Below are positions 1 to 5,076 of a stretch of DNA of 5,076 bases, one piece after another. How positions within the stretch are numbered: position 1 is the stretch's first letter; every line of letters begins with the position of its first letter. The translations under genes and the position numbers were made by a program. The stretch covers positions 1-5,076 of the forward strand of contig CABRXB010000103.1 in the NCBI GenBank assembly GCA_902474785.1, given 5' to 3'. This DNA is from an uncultured Eubacteriales bacterium. GTDB lineage: Bacteria; Bacillota; Clostridia; Oscillospirales; Feifaniaceae. The notes beneath the pieces are model-generated. The model had not been told where the DNA came from. It was given only the letters and a program-made list of their open reading frames with translations, and searched no databases.

Positions 1-1119
1 GACCTTGTCCCAGGTTTTGTGGGTGAGTCTTTCGACAAGACCGTTTTGCTCGATGAGGGGGAGCCATTGATCGAGAGGCTGCAGCCCCAGTTCGGGGTGG
101 TGCCAGTAAGCCTGGGCCTCGGCGCCGATCAGCGCATTGTCGGAAATTTGATAGATGGGTTGCAGGTAAATGTCAAACTGACCCTCTTCCAGCGCCAAGG
201 CCATTTTGTCGATCAAGTCCTGCTCCCACAGCAGCTTTTTGTGCAGAGCTTCGTCGTAAACGGTAAATAATTTGCCGGGTTGCGACTGGCCGCTGTGCGC
301 CGCCAGATGTGCCCGGTCGCACAGTTGCTCCACCGGGAGGCTTCGATCCTGCACGGGGCAGATGCCCCACGTTATGACAATGTTTTTGATCTGGGACAGG
401 GCGTTGATTTTATCGCGAAAGCTGCAAAACAGATCGTCCGAATAGTGGGGGAAGCGTTCGGTCAGGCAGAAAAACTGGTCGGCTTCAAAACGACTGCAAA
501 TGCCCCGATCTGCGACACGACTTGTACACAGATCGGCAATTTTGCACAGGAGATCCTTGCGCGCGAAGGGCCCATAGATAGTGCGTATGCGGTTGAAATT
601 CACGATGTCGCAGGACAAGATGTCATAGTTTTTATCGGGATTTTGGCGCAAGATTTCCCCTGCATGCAGATAAAAGGCCTCTCTGTTGTAAAGCCCGGTC
701 AGACGATCATACTGCAATTCGTTGACAAGGGCCGCCTTTTCCCGCAGGTGGATGATGTTTTCAATTCGTTGCAGGATGATCTGGGCTTGATAGGGTTTTG
801 TCACAAAATCGGCCGCACCCTTTGACAGCGCGACCGTCTCGTCGAGCTCTCCATTTTTTTGTGTGGTTACAATCACCGGAATGAGGGAGAGGGCGCTGTC
901 TTTTTTGATGGCGGTGAGAAATTCATAGCCATTCATCACAGGCATGACGATATCGAGTAAAATCAGCGAGATTTTTGCGCCCCGCTGCGTCAAATGGGAT
1001 AGGGCTTCTTTCCCGTTTTCCGCCTCAGTGACCTCATAATCGTGCAGCAATATTTCGCGAAGCAGCATGCGGTTGAGCGCATTGTCTTCGACGATTAAAA
1101 TTCGTTTTTTTGCAGACAA
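1..1119 (-). CDS. Response regulator with REC, degenerate GGDEF and EAL domains (3' end outside window)
   Basis: 373 codons are visible and the frame stays open through base 1, so the C-terminus is missing. Residues ~5-125 form a receiver domain: acidic pair E11-D12, phosphoacceptor D56 in LLDIVMPVMNG, T85/T86, and K108 in the FVTKP motif. A linker helix leads to a GGDEF-type domain (~137-288), opening with YDRLTGLYNR. Its signature is RFEADQF (210-216) instead of RYGGDEF, and the usual FKxxND..GHxxGD substrate segment is mostly lost (175-189), so cyclase activity is unlikely. An EAL domain starts near 299 (IYLQPIY, 317-323), but EALxRW reads EAQAYW (334-339). By family, such proteins make, break or bind c-di-GMP in the cytosol; here binding or scaffolding seems likelier (inference). 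It lies 191 bases downstream of a hybrid kinase on the same strand, its probable phosphodonor. The TTG start is chosen for its strong Shine-Dalgarno; in-frame ATGs at 1170 and 1167 lack one. The domain call is firm, the function is not. Confidence 0.92.
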   Translation of the reverse strand, partial: MSAKKRILIVEDNALNRMLLREILLHDYEVTEAENGKEALSHLTQRGAKISLILLDIVMPVMNGYEFLTAIKKDSALSLIPVIVTTQKNGELDETVALSKGAADFVTKPYQAQIILQRIENIIHLREKAALVNELQYDRLTGLYNREAFYLHAGEILRQNPDKNYDILSCDIVNFNRIRTIYGPFARKDLLCKIADLCTSRVADRGICSRFEADQFFCLTERFPHYSDDLFCSFRDKINALSQIKNIVITWGICPVQDRSLPVEQLCDRAHLAAHSGQSQPGKLFTVYDEALHKKLLWEQDLIDKMALALEEGQFDIYLQPIYQISDNALIGAEAQAYWHHPELGLQPLDQWLPLIEQNGLVERLTHKTWDKV

Positions 1120-1124
1120 ATTTT

Positions 1125-1130
1125 CCTCCC
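1125..1130 (-). promoter_or_regulatory. Ribosome binding site that fixes the TTG start of the response regulator
   Basis: On the minus strand GGGAGG lies five bases (AAAAT) before TTG at 1119. It is near-perfect Shine-Dalgarno sequence at a workable distance. The receiver domain starts immediately after it (SAKKRILIVEDN), as expected for a true N-terminus. The two in-frame ATG codons 16-17 codons upstream have no purine-rich site in front of them. Confidence 0.8.
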
Positions 1131-1209
1131 TCTTTGAATTTGCAACATGTGTTTCGTATGTCGCCATCATGCAAGCCAAACGGCGTTGCCGCGAAGAAAT
1201 GCAGCAAAG

Positions 1210-1274
1210 ATCTGTTTGTCCACAAGACCTGCAATACGGTTCATTGCACAAAACGCTACACAGAAAAAACAGAT
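1210..1274. repeat. Nested inverted repeats in the kinase-regulator gap
   Basis: An outer pair, ATCTGTTT (1210-1217) and AAACAGAT (1267-1274), encloses an inner pair, TGCAAT (1230-1235) and ATTGCA (1243-1248). All arms match perfectly. In the transcript this could fold as a two-stage stem in the leader of the response regulator. The stems are short and A/T-rich, so this may be chance. No promoter with good -35 and -10 boxes was recognised in the 191-base gap. Confidence 0.3.
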
Positions 1275-1310
1275 TTCCGGCGACCCCAAGGCGTCATGCA
1301 CTTGCATGAT

Positions 1311-4139
1311 TCAATTGGCAGAGCGTTCATTTTCTTGAGAATTGTTGAGATAAAGCGCCTGGTGCAGTTCCTGAAACAGCAGGTCAACATCAATGGGTTT
1401 GGGGATAAACCCTGTCATCCCGGCAGCCAGCGCCGAATGTTTGTCCTCCTGGAACGCATTGGCGGTCATGGCGAGAATGGGGATGGTTTTGGCGTCGGGA
1501 CGCGCGAGGCTTCGAATGGCGGTCGTGGCCTCGAGGCCGTTCATCTCGGGCATCATGATATCCATCAAAATGCAACCGTACTGACCCGCGCGGCTGCGCT
1601 CGAACAACGCAAGCGCCTCTTTGCCGTTTGTTGCCCGCTCAACCGACGCGCCCCGCGACTGTAAGAGCTCGATGGCGATCTCCGCGTTGAAATCGTTGTC
1701 CTCGGCCAGCAGGATGGACGCGTCTTGCAGCATGTCGGCATCCGACAGCTCGACGTCCTCCAACAGCGCCGGCGCGTTCGGCAAAATCCCTTTGGGAAGG
1801 GTGATGGTAAAATAAAATTCGCTGCCCTGTCCAAGCTGACTTTTCAACTGAAGCGTTCCGCCCATCAGCGCAACAAGACTTTGACTGATGGCCAGCCCCA
1901 GCCCCGTGCCCTGGCTTTTGGTGTAGTTGGAGCCTAGCTGCTCAAAGCTTCTGAAAATCCGCTGCTGATCGGTCGAAGAGATGCCCACGCCGTTGTCGAT
2001 GACGCGAAAGGTCAATGTGGCGCTTTTTTCGGTGGCCGAGTTCTCTTGGATTTGAACGAGAACCTTTCCGCCCGTCGGCGTGAATTTGAAGGCGTTGGAA
2101 AGAAGATTGATCAAAACCTGGCGCAGGCGAATGGCGTCGCCGATCAAAACGTCGTTTGTAACCGTTTGTTCTATGGAAAAGGTCAGCCCGTTGTTGGTCG
2201 CCTCCTGCATCAGCATGCTGTTGATGTCGGCCAGCATGCCGCCCAGGGAGAAGGGATCTGCCGCCAGCTCCAGTTTTCCGCTTTCAATGTGGCTCATGTC
2301 CAGAATGTCGTTGATGAGGCCAAGCAGATATTTGGAGGAGGATTTGATTTTGGCAAGGTCGCCCAGCGTCTTCTCCGGCAGATCCTGCGACATTCCCGCC
2401 AGGTCCGCCAGGCCCACAATGGCGTTCATGGGCGTGCGGATCTCATGGCTCATGTGGGAGAGAAATTCGCTTTTGGCCCTGCTTTCAGCCTCGGCCCGAT
2501 CGAGCTCGCCGCGCATGGCGGCAGCATGAATGCGGGAGCGGCTGATCAAAAGGACGGCGACCAAAAGCAGCGTGAGAAACAGGGCGACCACCGCAAGGGC
2601 AAGGGTTGGATTGGAGTAGACAATGCCCGACAAGGTGAGCGCGCTCTCCCCGAGGGAAACCAGGTTGCGGCTGCTGATGACCGATTTGTCCTCTGATGTG
2701 AAGTTGTGGATTCTCTTGTTGAGAATGGAGAAGAGCTCGGGCTGCACGGGGCTGTTCACCGCAAAACTGATGCCCTGGCGCTCGTTGACCAGATTTACCT
2801 GCACAAGATTGGTATAGTGATTTTTTTGGATGGCCGATTCTATCCGCGCGGAAATTCCATAAAAGAAATCCACCTTGCCCCGGTTGACGTCGGACAGAGC
2901 TGTGGCGGCGTCCGCATAATAGCGGACTTCATCGACGACGATGGAATCGGGCAGTTCGCGGCTCTCCAATGCCGAGCCGATCAACCCGTCGGCGGGATAG
3001 CTGGATTCTTTGTTGCGCACCAAAATGGAGTTGAGTTCGATATATGGCGTGGTCAGCGCCAGGCCCTGTTCGACGGCGGCCTCCTCCGTTCCAAGGTAAA
3101 AGCCGAGCAGATCGGCGTCTCCCTGTTTTAAAGCCGCCAGAGATGCGGCGTAGCTGTCGCAATACAAATAGGAAAACTCCAACCCTGAGAATTCATCAAT
3201 CTGTTGCAGAACATCGGGCACCACGCCGCTGTGCCCGTCGTCGTTGTTGAGGCAGACCATGGGGTGCCAGTCTCGGGGGACTGCCACCGTCACGGTTTTT
3301 GTGCGCTGCACATAGGCGAGCTCCCGCTCGCTGAGGATGACGTTGGCATTGGAGGCCTCCAGAAAGTTTTTCTCATAAATTTGGGCGGCAAAGGTCGGGT
3401 TTGCCTCATAGATGTTCTCGAGCGCCATGTTTAGATCCAAAAGGATATCCGTGCTGTCGGGCTGCGTCACAATGTAGTGCGGCTGGGAATCGAAAGAGGC
3501 CGCAATGCAGAATTGATCGCCGGCCGAGGCGCTGCTGCCCAGCAGCAAATCCACCTCGCCGAGCTCCAGATATTGATTTAAATTGCCGGTCTGCATGAGC
3601 TGGTCATAGGTGTAGTATTTGAGCGTACAGTCGAGATTGTTGAAATCCAGGTAGATCTGAAGGCGGCGGATGTTCTCCTTGGCGCGCTCGTATACGCCGA
3701 TGGTCTTGCCGTTGAAGCTGTTCAGATCGTAGTTCTTGATGGTCTCGTCGTTTTGCCGGGCCAGTAAAATGAGCTTGCTGTATCCGCAGTTGTAGCTGGG
3801 GTAGGCATAGTAGGATTCCAGGCCGTCCATGTAAAACTGCCCGCCCATCAAATCGAACTCGCCGGCGAGAAAACGGTCGAGCAGGACGTCGTTGGGCACC
3901 GCCACATACTCATACTTCCAACCGGTATATTTTGCAATTTCGTTGGGGTAATCGACAACAAGGCCGCTGCGCGTCCCGTCGATCGACGTCATACAGTAGC
4001 CGTCCGTCTCAGGAAAGGCAACGCGCAGCACCCGCGGCTGCTCGGATGCAAAACAGGGCAGGGCAAACAGACAGACAAGCACAGCGGTAAGCAGCGCCGC
4101 AGTCGATCGCTTCCATCGGCAGTTCCCGGATTGTTTCAT
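1311..4139 (-). CDS. BvgS-like hybrid sensor histidine kinase with two periplasmic solute-binding domains
   Basis: This is a complete 942-residue protein. Residues 1-31 look like a signal peptide: basic start, hydrophobic core, probable cut after CFA at 31. Two SBP_bac_3-type (Venus-flytrap) domains follow at ~36-258 and ~282-475; both show the family's GLVVDYP/GVVPDVL and 'DLL/DLM' segments. One membrane helix spans ~509-533. The cytoplasmic part begins with a short helical linker, then HisKA with SHEIRTP and phosphoacceptor H565. The HATPase domain has an N box around N682 (NLLSNAFKFTP), G1 DNGVGI (715-720), an F box (728-734) and G2 GTGLGLAI (744-751). The C-terminal REC (~807-930) has E813-D814, phosphoacceptor D860 (LMDIMMPEMNG), T892 and K914. 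All catalytic motifs are intact. No PAS, HAMP or Hpt domain is seen. It probably senses a small solute at the cell surface and phosphorylates the regulator encoded downstream; the ligand cannot be named. The start at ATG 4139 is supported by a ribosome site and by the signal peptide following directly. Confidence 0.96.
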   Translation of the reverse strand: MKQSGNCRWKRSTAALLTAVLVCLFALPCFASEQPRVLRVAFPETDGYCMTSIDGTRSGLVVDYPNEIAKYTGWKYEYVAVPNDVLLDRFLAGEFDLMGGQFYMDGLESYYAYPSYNCGYSKLILLARQNDETIKNYDLNSFNGKTIGVYERAKENIRRLQIYLDFNNLDCTLKYYTYDQLMQTGNLNQYLELGEVDLLLGSSASAGDQFCIAASFDSQPHYIVTQPDSTDILLDLNMALENIYEANPTFAAQIYEKNFLEASNANVILSERELAYVQRTKTVTVAVPRDWHPMVCLNNDDGHSGVVPDVLQQIDEFSGLEFSYLYCDSYAASLAALKQGDADLLGFYLGTEEAAVEQGLALTTPYIELNSILVRNKESSYPADGLIGSALESRELPDSIVVDEVRYYADAATALSDVNRGKVDFFYGISARIESAIQKNHYTNLVQVNLVNERQGISFAVNSPVQPELFSILNKRIHNFTSEDKSVISSRNLVSLGESALTLSGIVYSNPTLALAVVALFLTLLLVAVLLISRSRIHAAAMRGELDRAEAESRAKSEFLSHMSHEIRTPMNAIVGLADLAGMSQDLPEKTLGDLAKIKSSSKYLLGLINDILDMSHIESGKLELAADPFSLGGMLADINSMLMQEATNNGLTFSIEQTVTNDVLIGDAIRLRQVLINLLSNAFKFTPTGGKVLVQIQENSATEKSATLTFRVIDNGVGISSTDQQRIFRSFEQLGSNYTKSQGTGLGLAISQSLVALMGGTLQLKSQLGQGSEFYFTITLPKGILPNAPALLEDVELSDADMLQDASILLAEDNDFNAEIAIELLQSRGASVERATNGKEALALFERSRAGQYGCILMDIMMPEMNGLEATTAIRSLARPDAKTIPILAMTANAFQEDKHSALAAGMTGFIPKPIDVDLLFQELHQALYLNNSQENERSAN

Positions 4140-4145
4140 AAAGCA

Positions 4146-4150
4146 CCTTC
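4146..4150 (-). promoter_or_regulatory. Ribosome binding site of the hybrid kinase
   Basis: On the minus strand GAAGG (within AAGAAGGTG) sits six bases before the ATG at 4139. It is a moderate Shine-Dalgarno match at good spacing and supports this start. Confidence 0.65.
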
Positions 4151-4162
4151 TTCGTTTGGTCT

Positions 4163-4174
4163 ATCATAAATGAT
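4163..4174. repeat. 12-base inverted repeat just upstream of the kinase
   Basis: ATCAT and ATGAT surround a two-base centre, about 24 bases before the kinase start. The minus strand reads TATGAT at 4168-4163, one mismatch from a -10 box, but no -35 box at 16-18 bases is visible. It could be a small operator overlapping a -10 element, or chance. Confidence 0.3.
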
Positions 4175-4201
4175 GTGTGCGCAAGGGATCTGTTTGACGC
4201 A

Positions 4202-4218
4202 CATGAGAAATCCTCATG
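4202..4218. repeat. Hairpin CATGAG-AAATC-CTCATG
   Basis: Perfect six-base arms (4202-4207 and 4213-4218) enclose a five-base loop, 63 bases upstream of the kinase start. It could be an operator, or a leader hairpin if transcription starts further upstream. No T-tract follows on either strand, so it is not a terminator. Confidence 0.4.
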
Positions 4219-4268
4219 CTGCCGCTGCGCTCATGGCACGAGCGGCGTCCGGTCATTGCAGAAGGAAA

Positions 4269-4282
4269 AGACGCCTGCGTCT
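4269..4282. repeat. Short inverted repeat AGACGC-CT-GCGTCT
   Basis: Six-base perfect arms surround a two-base centre. On the minus strand the repeat runs straight into TTTCCTTCTG, which makes it the nearest thing to an intrinsic terminator upstream of the kinase. The stem is short and the T-tract broken, so a terminator call would be weak. Confidence 0.3.
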
Positions 4283-4304
4283 GCCTGCCATGCGGTACAA
4301 AGTT

Positions 4305-4335
4305 GCAAAGGCTGCGCTTTGAAAGCGCCTTTTGT
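4305..4335. repeat. Long imperfect hairpin
   Basis: The inner arms GCGCTTT (4314-4320) and AAAGCGC (4322-4328) are perfect. After a two-base bulge (4312-4313) the pairing continues: 4305-4311 pairs with 4329-4335 through seven further pairs, two of them G-T. The arms meet almost head to head, so the real loop would be about five bases. This is the longest continuous fold noticed in the region. Confidence 0.4.
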
Positions 4336-4416
4336 CGGCAGTCTGTCGCCTTGACGTATTCGTCCAGAGGTCGGAAAAAGACGCTTGCAGCGCATGGGAA
4401 GACCCTGCGGCTTGCG

Positions 4417-4434
4417 CCGCGACCCTTGTCGCGG
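4417..4434. repeat. GC-rich hairpin CCGCGAC-CCTT-GTCGCGG
   Basis: Seven-base perfect arms enclose a four-base loop, a compact and stable fold. No T-tract follows on either strand. It resembles the small palindromic units often repeated between bacterial genes, but copy number cannot be judged from one window. Confidence 0.45.
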
Positions 4435-4617
4435 GCATCTCCCAGGCGGCAACAGCCTTTTTTAAAAATGCGGTGTAGCTTGCCATCGGTTGCATTGCGC
4501 AAGGAGTTTGAAGAAATGGCGGGCGCGCCCAGGAGCGGCGAAAGAGCGGCGCCGTCGCCAAAAGGCCCTGAAGAACGGCGACCAGCGATGTCCGCATTGA
4601 AAAAGGAAAGCGGCGGC

Positions 4618-4657
4618 GGGGCTCTCAAGGCATTTCAGAAGAGAGCCCCACATGGGG
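4618..4657. repeat. Nine-base stem with a competing downstream hairpin
   Basis: GGGGCTCTC (4618-4626) pairs perfectly with GAGAGCCCC (4641-4649) across a 14-base loop. The CCCC of the second arm (4646-4649) could instead pair with GGGG at 4654-4657 around a four-base loop, so the two folds exclude each other. On the minus strand a TTTCCTTTTTC stretch begins about eight bases past the long stem, too far for a standard terminator. Confidence 0.45.
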
Positions 4658-4700
4658 TCGACACCGGATATTAGATACGGCCTGTATTTGTATGGAGATC

Positions 4701-4738
4701 GCGGCGTCGAAACCGTCTTTCGAAAATCCTGCCGCCGC
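4701..4738. repeat. Two-part hairpin with side bulge
   Basis: The inner arms TCGAAA (4707-4712) and TTTCGA (4718-4723) close a five-base loop. The outer arms GCGGCG (4701-4706) and CGCCGC (4733-4738) extend the stem, with nine unpaired bases (4724-4732) on one side. If real, it lies in the 3' region of the upstream REC gene's transcript. Confidence 0.35.
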
Positions 4739-4754
4739 AAGGCTTGATAGGACA

Positions 4755-4768
4755 GCGCGGCGGCGCGC
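4755..4768. repeat. GC-only hairpin GCGCG-GCGG-CGCGC
   Basis: Five-base perfect arms surround a four-base loop, made only of G and C. It lies about 110 bases past the stop of the upstream REC gene and has no T-tract. It may be chance in GC-rich sequence. Confidence 0.3.
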
Positions 4769-4877
4769 AACCATAGAATCAGAAGGGGGGCAGATCTCAA
4801 AGGGCGACAAAGCGGATTCGATGCAAAGCCACAATCTAAGGGGGAGACCCGAGGCTCCATACAACGCGCTTTTTTCT

Positions 4878-5076
4878 TCAGCGCAAATACCGGTTCAAAA
4901 TCTGTTCCAGCTCGTTGACCTCGATGGGCTTGGCAAAATGGGCGTCCATTCCGGCGCGAAGCGCCGCGCGCACGTCATCGTCAAACGCGTTTGCCGTCAT
5001 CGCGATGATGGGGATTGCCTTGCTGTCGGCACGGTCCATGGCGCGGATGGCACGGGTTGCCTCATAACCGTCCATG
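4878..5076 (-). CDS. C-terminal end of a receiver-domain protein, probably a hybrid histidine kinase (5' part outside window)
   Basis: The last 65 codons are visible, ending at TGA (4880-4878), and the gene runs off the right edge. The first visible residues, MDGYEATRAIR, follow directly after the phosphoacceptor loop of a REC domain (family pattern DxxMPxMDG), so the acceptor Asp lies just outside. The switch Thr is in MTANAF (T27 of the visible part) and the conserved Lys is in AKPI (K49). The end LEQILNRYLR is a typical last REC helix, with no domain after it. Closely matching segments in the neighbouring hybrid kinase (MNGLEATTAIR, IPILAMTANAF, PKPIDV) suggest a related hybrid kinase with its REC at the C-terminus. 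A stand-alone regulator is possible, but a terminal REC with AKPI usually belongs to a hybrid kinase. The REC assignment is firm; the full architecture is inferred. Confidence 0.88.
   Translation of the reverse strand, partial: MDGYEATRAIRAMDRADSKAIPIIAMTANAFDDDVRAALRAGMDAHFAKPIEVNELEQILNRYLR

Larger units (their letters stand above)
4140..4877. other. Gene-free region of about 740 bases, rich in short inverted repeats
   Basis: This region separates the partial REC gene from the hybrid kinase. Open frames of 73-154 codons exist on both strands, but they overlap each other and have odd composition (runs of Arg, Ala, Pro, Ser and Cys). None resembles a known family or has a convincing ribosome site, so I do not call them genes. 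What stands out is a series of perfect short inverted repeats spread along the whole stretch, listed separately. It should hold the kinase promoter and any terminator of the upstream gene, but I could not place either with confidence. No riboswitch, tRNA or known structured RNA was recognised. Confidence 0.6.

Noticed and set aside
280..825. Plus-strand open frame of 181 codons
   Set aside because: It is antisense to the REC/GGDEF part of the response regulator, which reads cleanly on the other strand with recognisable motifs.
1264..1310. Possible terminator after the kinase: six T on the minus strand at 1269-1264
   Set aside because: No stable GC stem lies directly before the T-run; only a five-pair CATGC/GCATG hairpin occurs near the stop codon, about 30 bases earlier.
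2046..2696. Plus-strand open frame of 216 codons
   Set aside because: It lies wholly antisense to the HisKA/HATPase part of the hybrid kinase, whose motifs are intact, so it is a shadow frame.
4521..4530. Perfect 10-base palindrome GGGCGCGCCC
   Set aside because: Short, GC-only and without a loop; expected by chance in this composition and not tied to any feature.
4164..4674. Overlapping open frames of 152 (plus) and 154 (minus) codons in the intergenic region
   Set aside because: They lie over each other on opposite strands, have low-information Arg/Ala/Pro/Ser-rich composition, and show no recognisable domain or convincing ribosome site.
4462..4860. Minus-strand open frame of 132 codons after the partial REC gene
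   Set aside because: It is rich in Arg, Ala, Phe and Cys with no recognisable fold, has no clear ribosome site, and covers several of the hairpins; better explained as chance in GC-rich sequence. Homologues in annotated genomes would reopen the question.

Overview
The window carries three genes, all on the minus strand, and all parts of phosphorelay signalling. Strong GGAGG-type ribosome sites, a TTG start and the style of the domains suggest an anaerobic Gram-positive of the Clostridia, perhaps the Oscillospiraceae/Ruminococcaceae. This placement is an inference from style; there is no taxonomic marker gene here.

Reading in the direction of transcription (right to left): the right edge (5076-4878) holds the last 65 codons of a protein ending in a receiver (REC) domain, most likely another hybrid histidine kinase. 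A gene-free stretch of about 740 bases follows (4877-4140), rich in short perfect inverted repeats. Next is a complete 942-residue hybrid sensor kinase (4139-1311). It has a signal peptide, two tandem periplasmic solute-binding (Venus-flytrap) domains, one membrane helix, HisKA, HATPase and a C-terminal REC, which is a BvgS/EvgS-like layout without an Hpt domain. After a 191-base gap with no convincing terminator comes a response regulator (1119 to beyond base 1). It starts at TTG and is built as REC, degenerate GGDEF, then EAL, with the EAL cut by the left edge.

Proposed working: the kinase senses a small solute outside the membrane and autophosphorylates on His565. Phosphate then moves to its own Asp860 and/or to Asp56 of the downstream regulator. 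The regulator looks like a c-di-GMP enzyme by architecture, but its GGDEF domain has lost the signature and several substrate residues, and its EAL signature is also altered at two positions. It may therefore act as a binding or scaffold output rather than as an enzyme. The pairing is inferred from gene order and domain logic.

I found no mobile element, CRISPR array, tRNA or rRNA. The least explained parts are the degenerate output domains and the hairpin-rich intergenic region.
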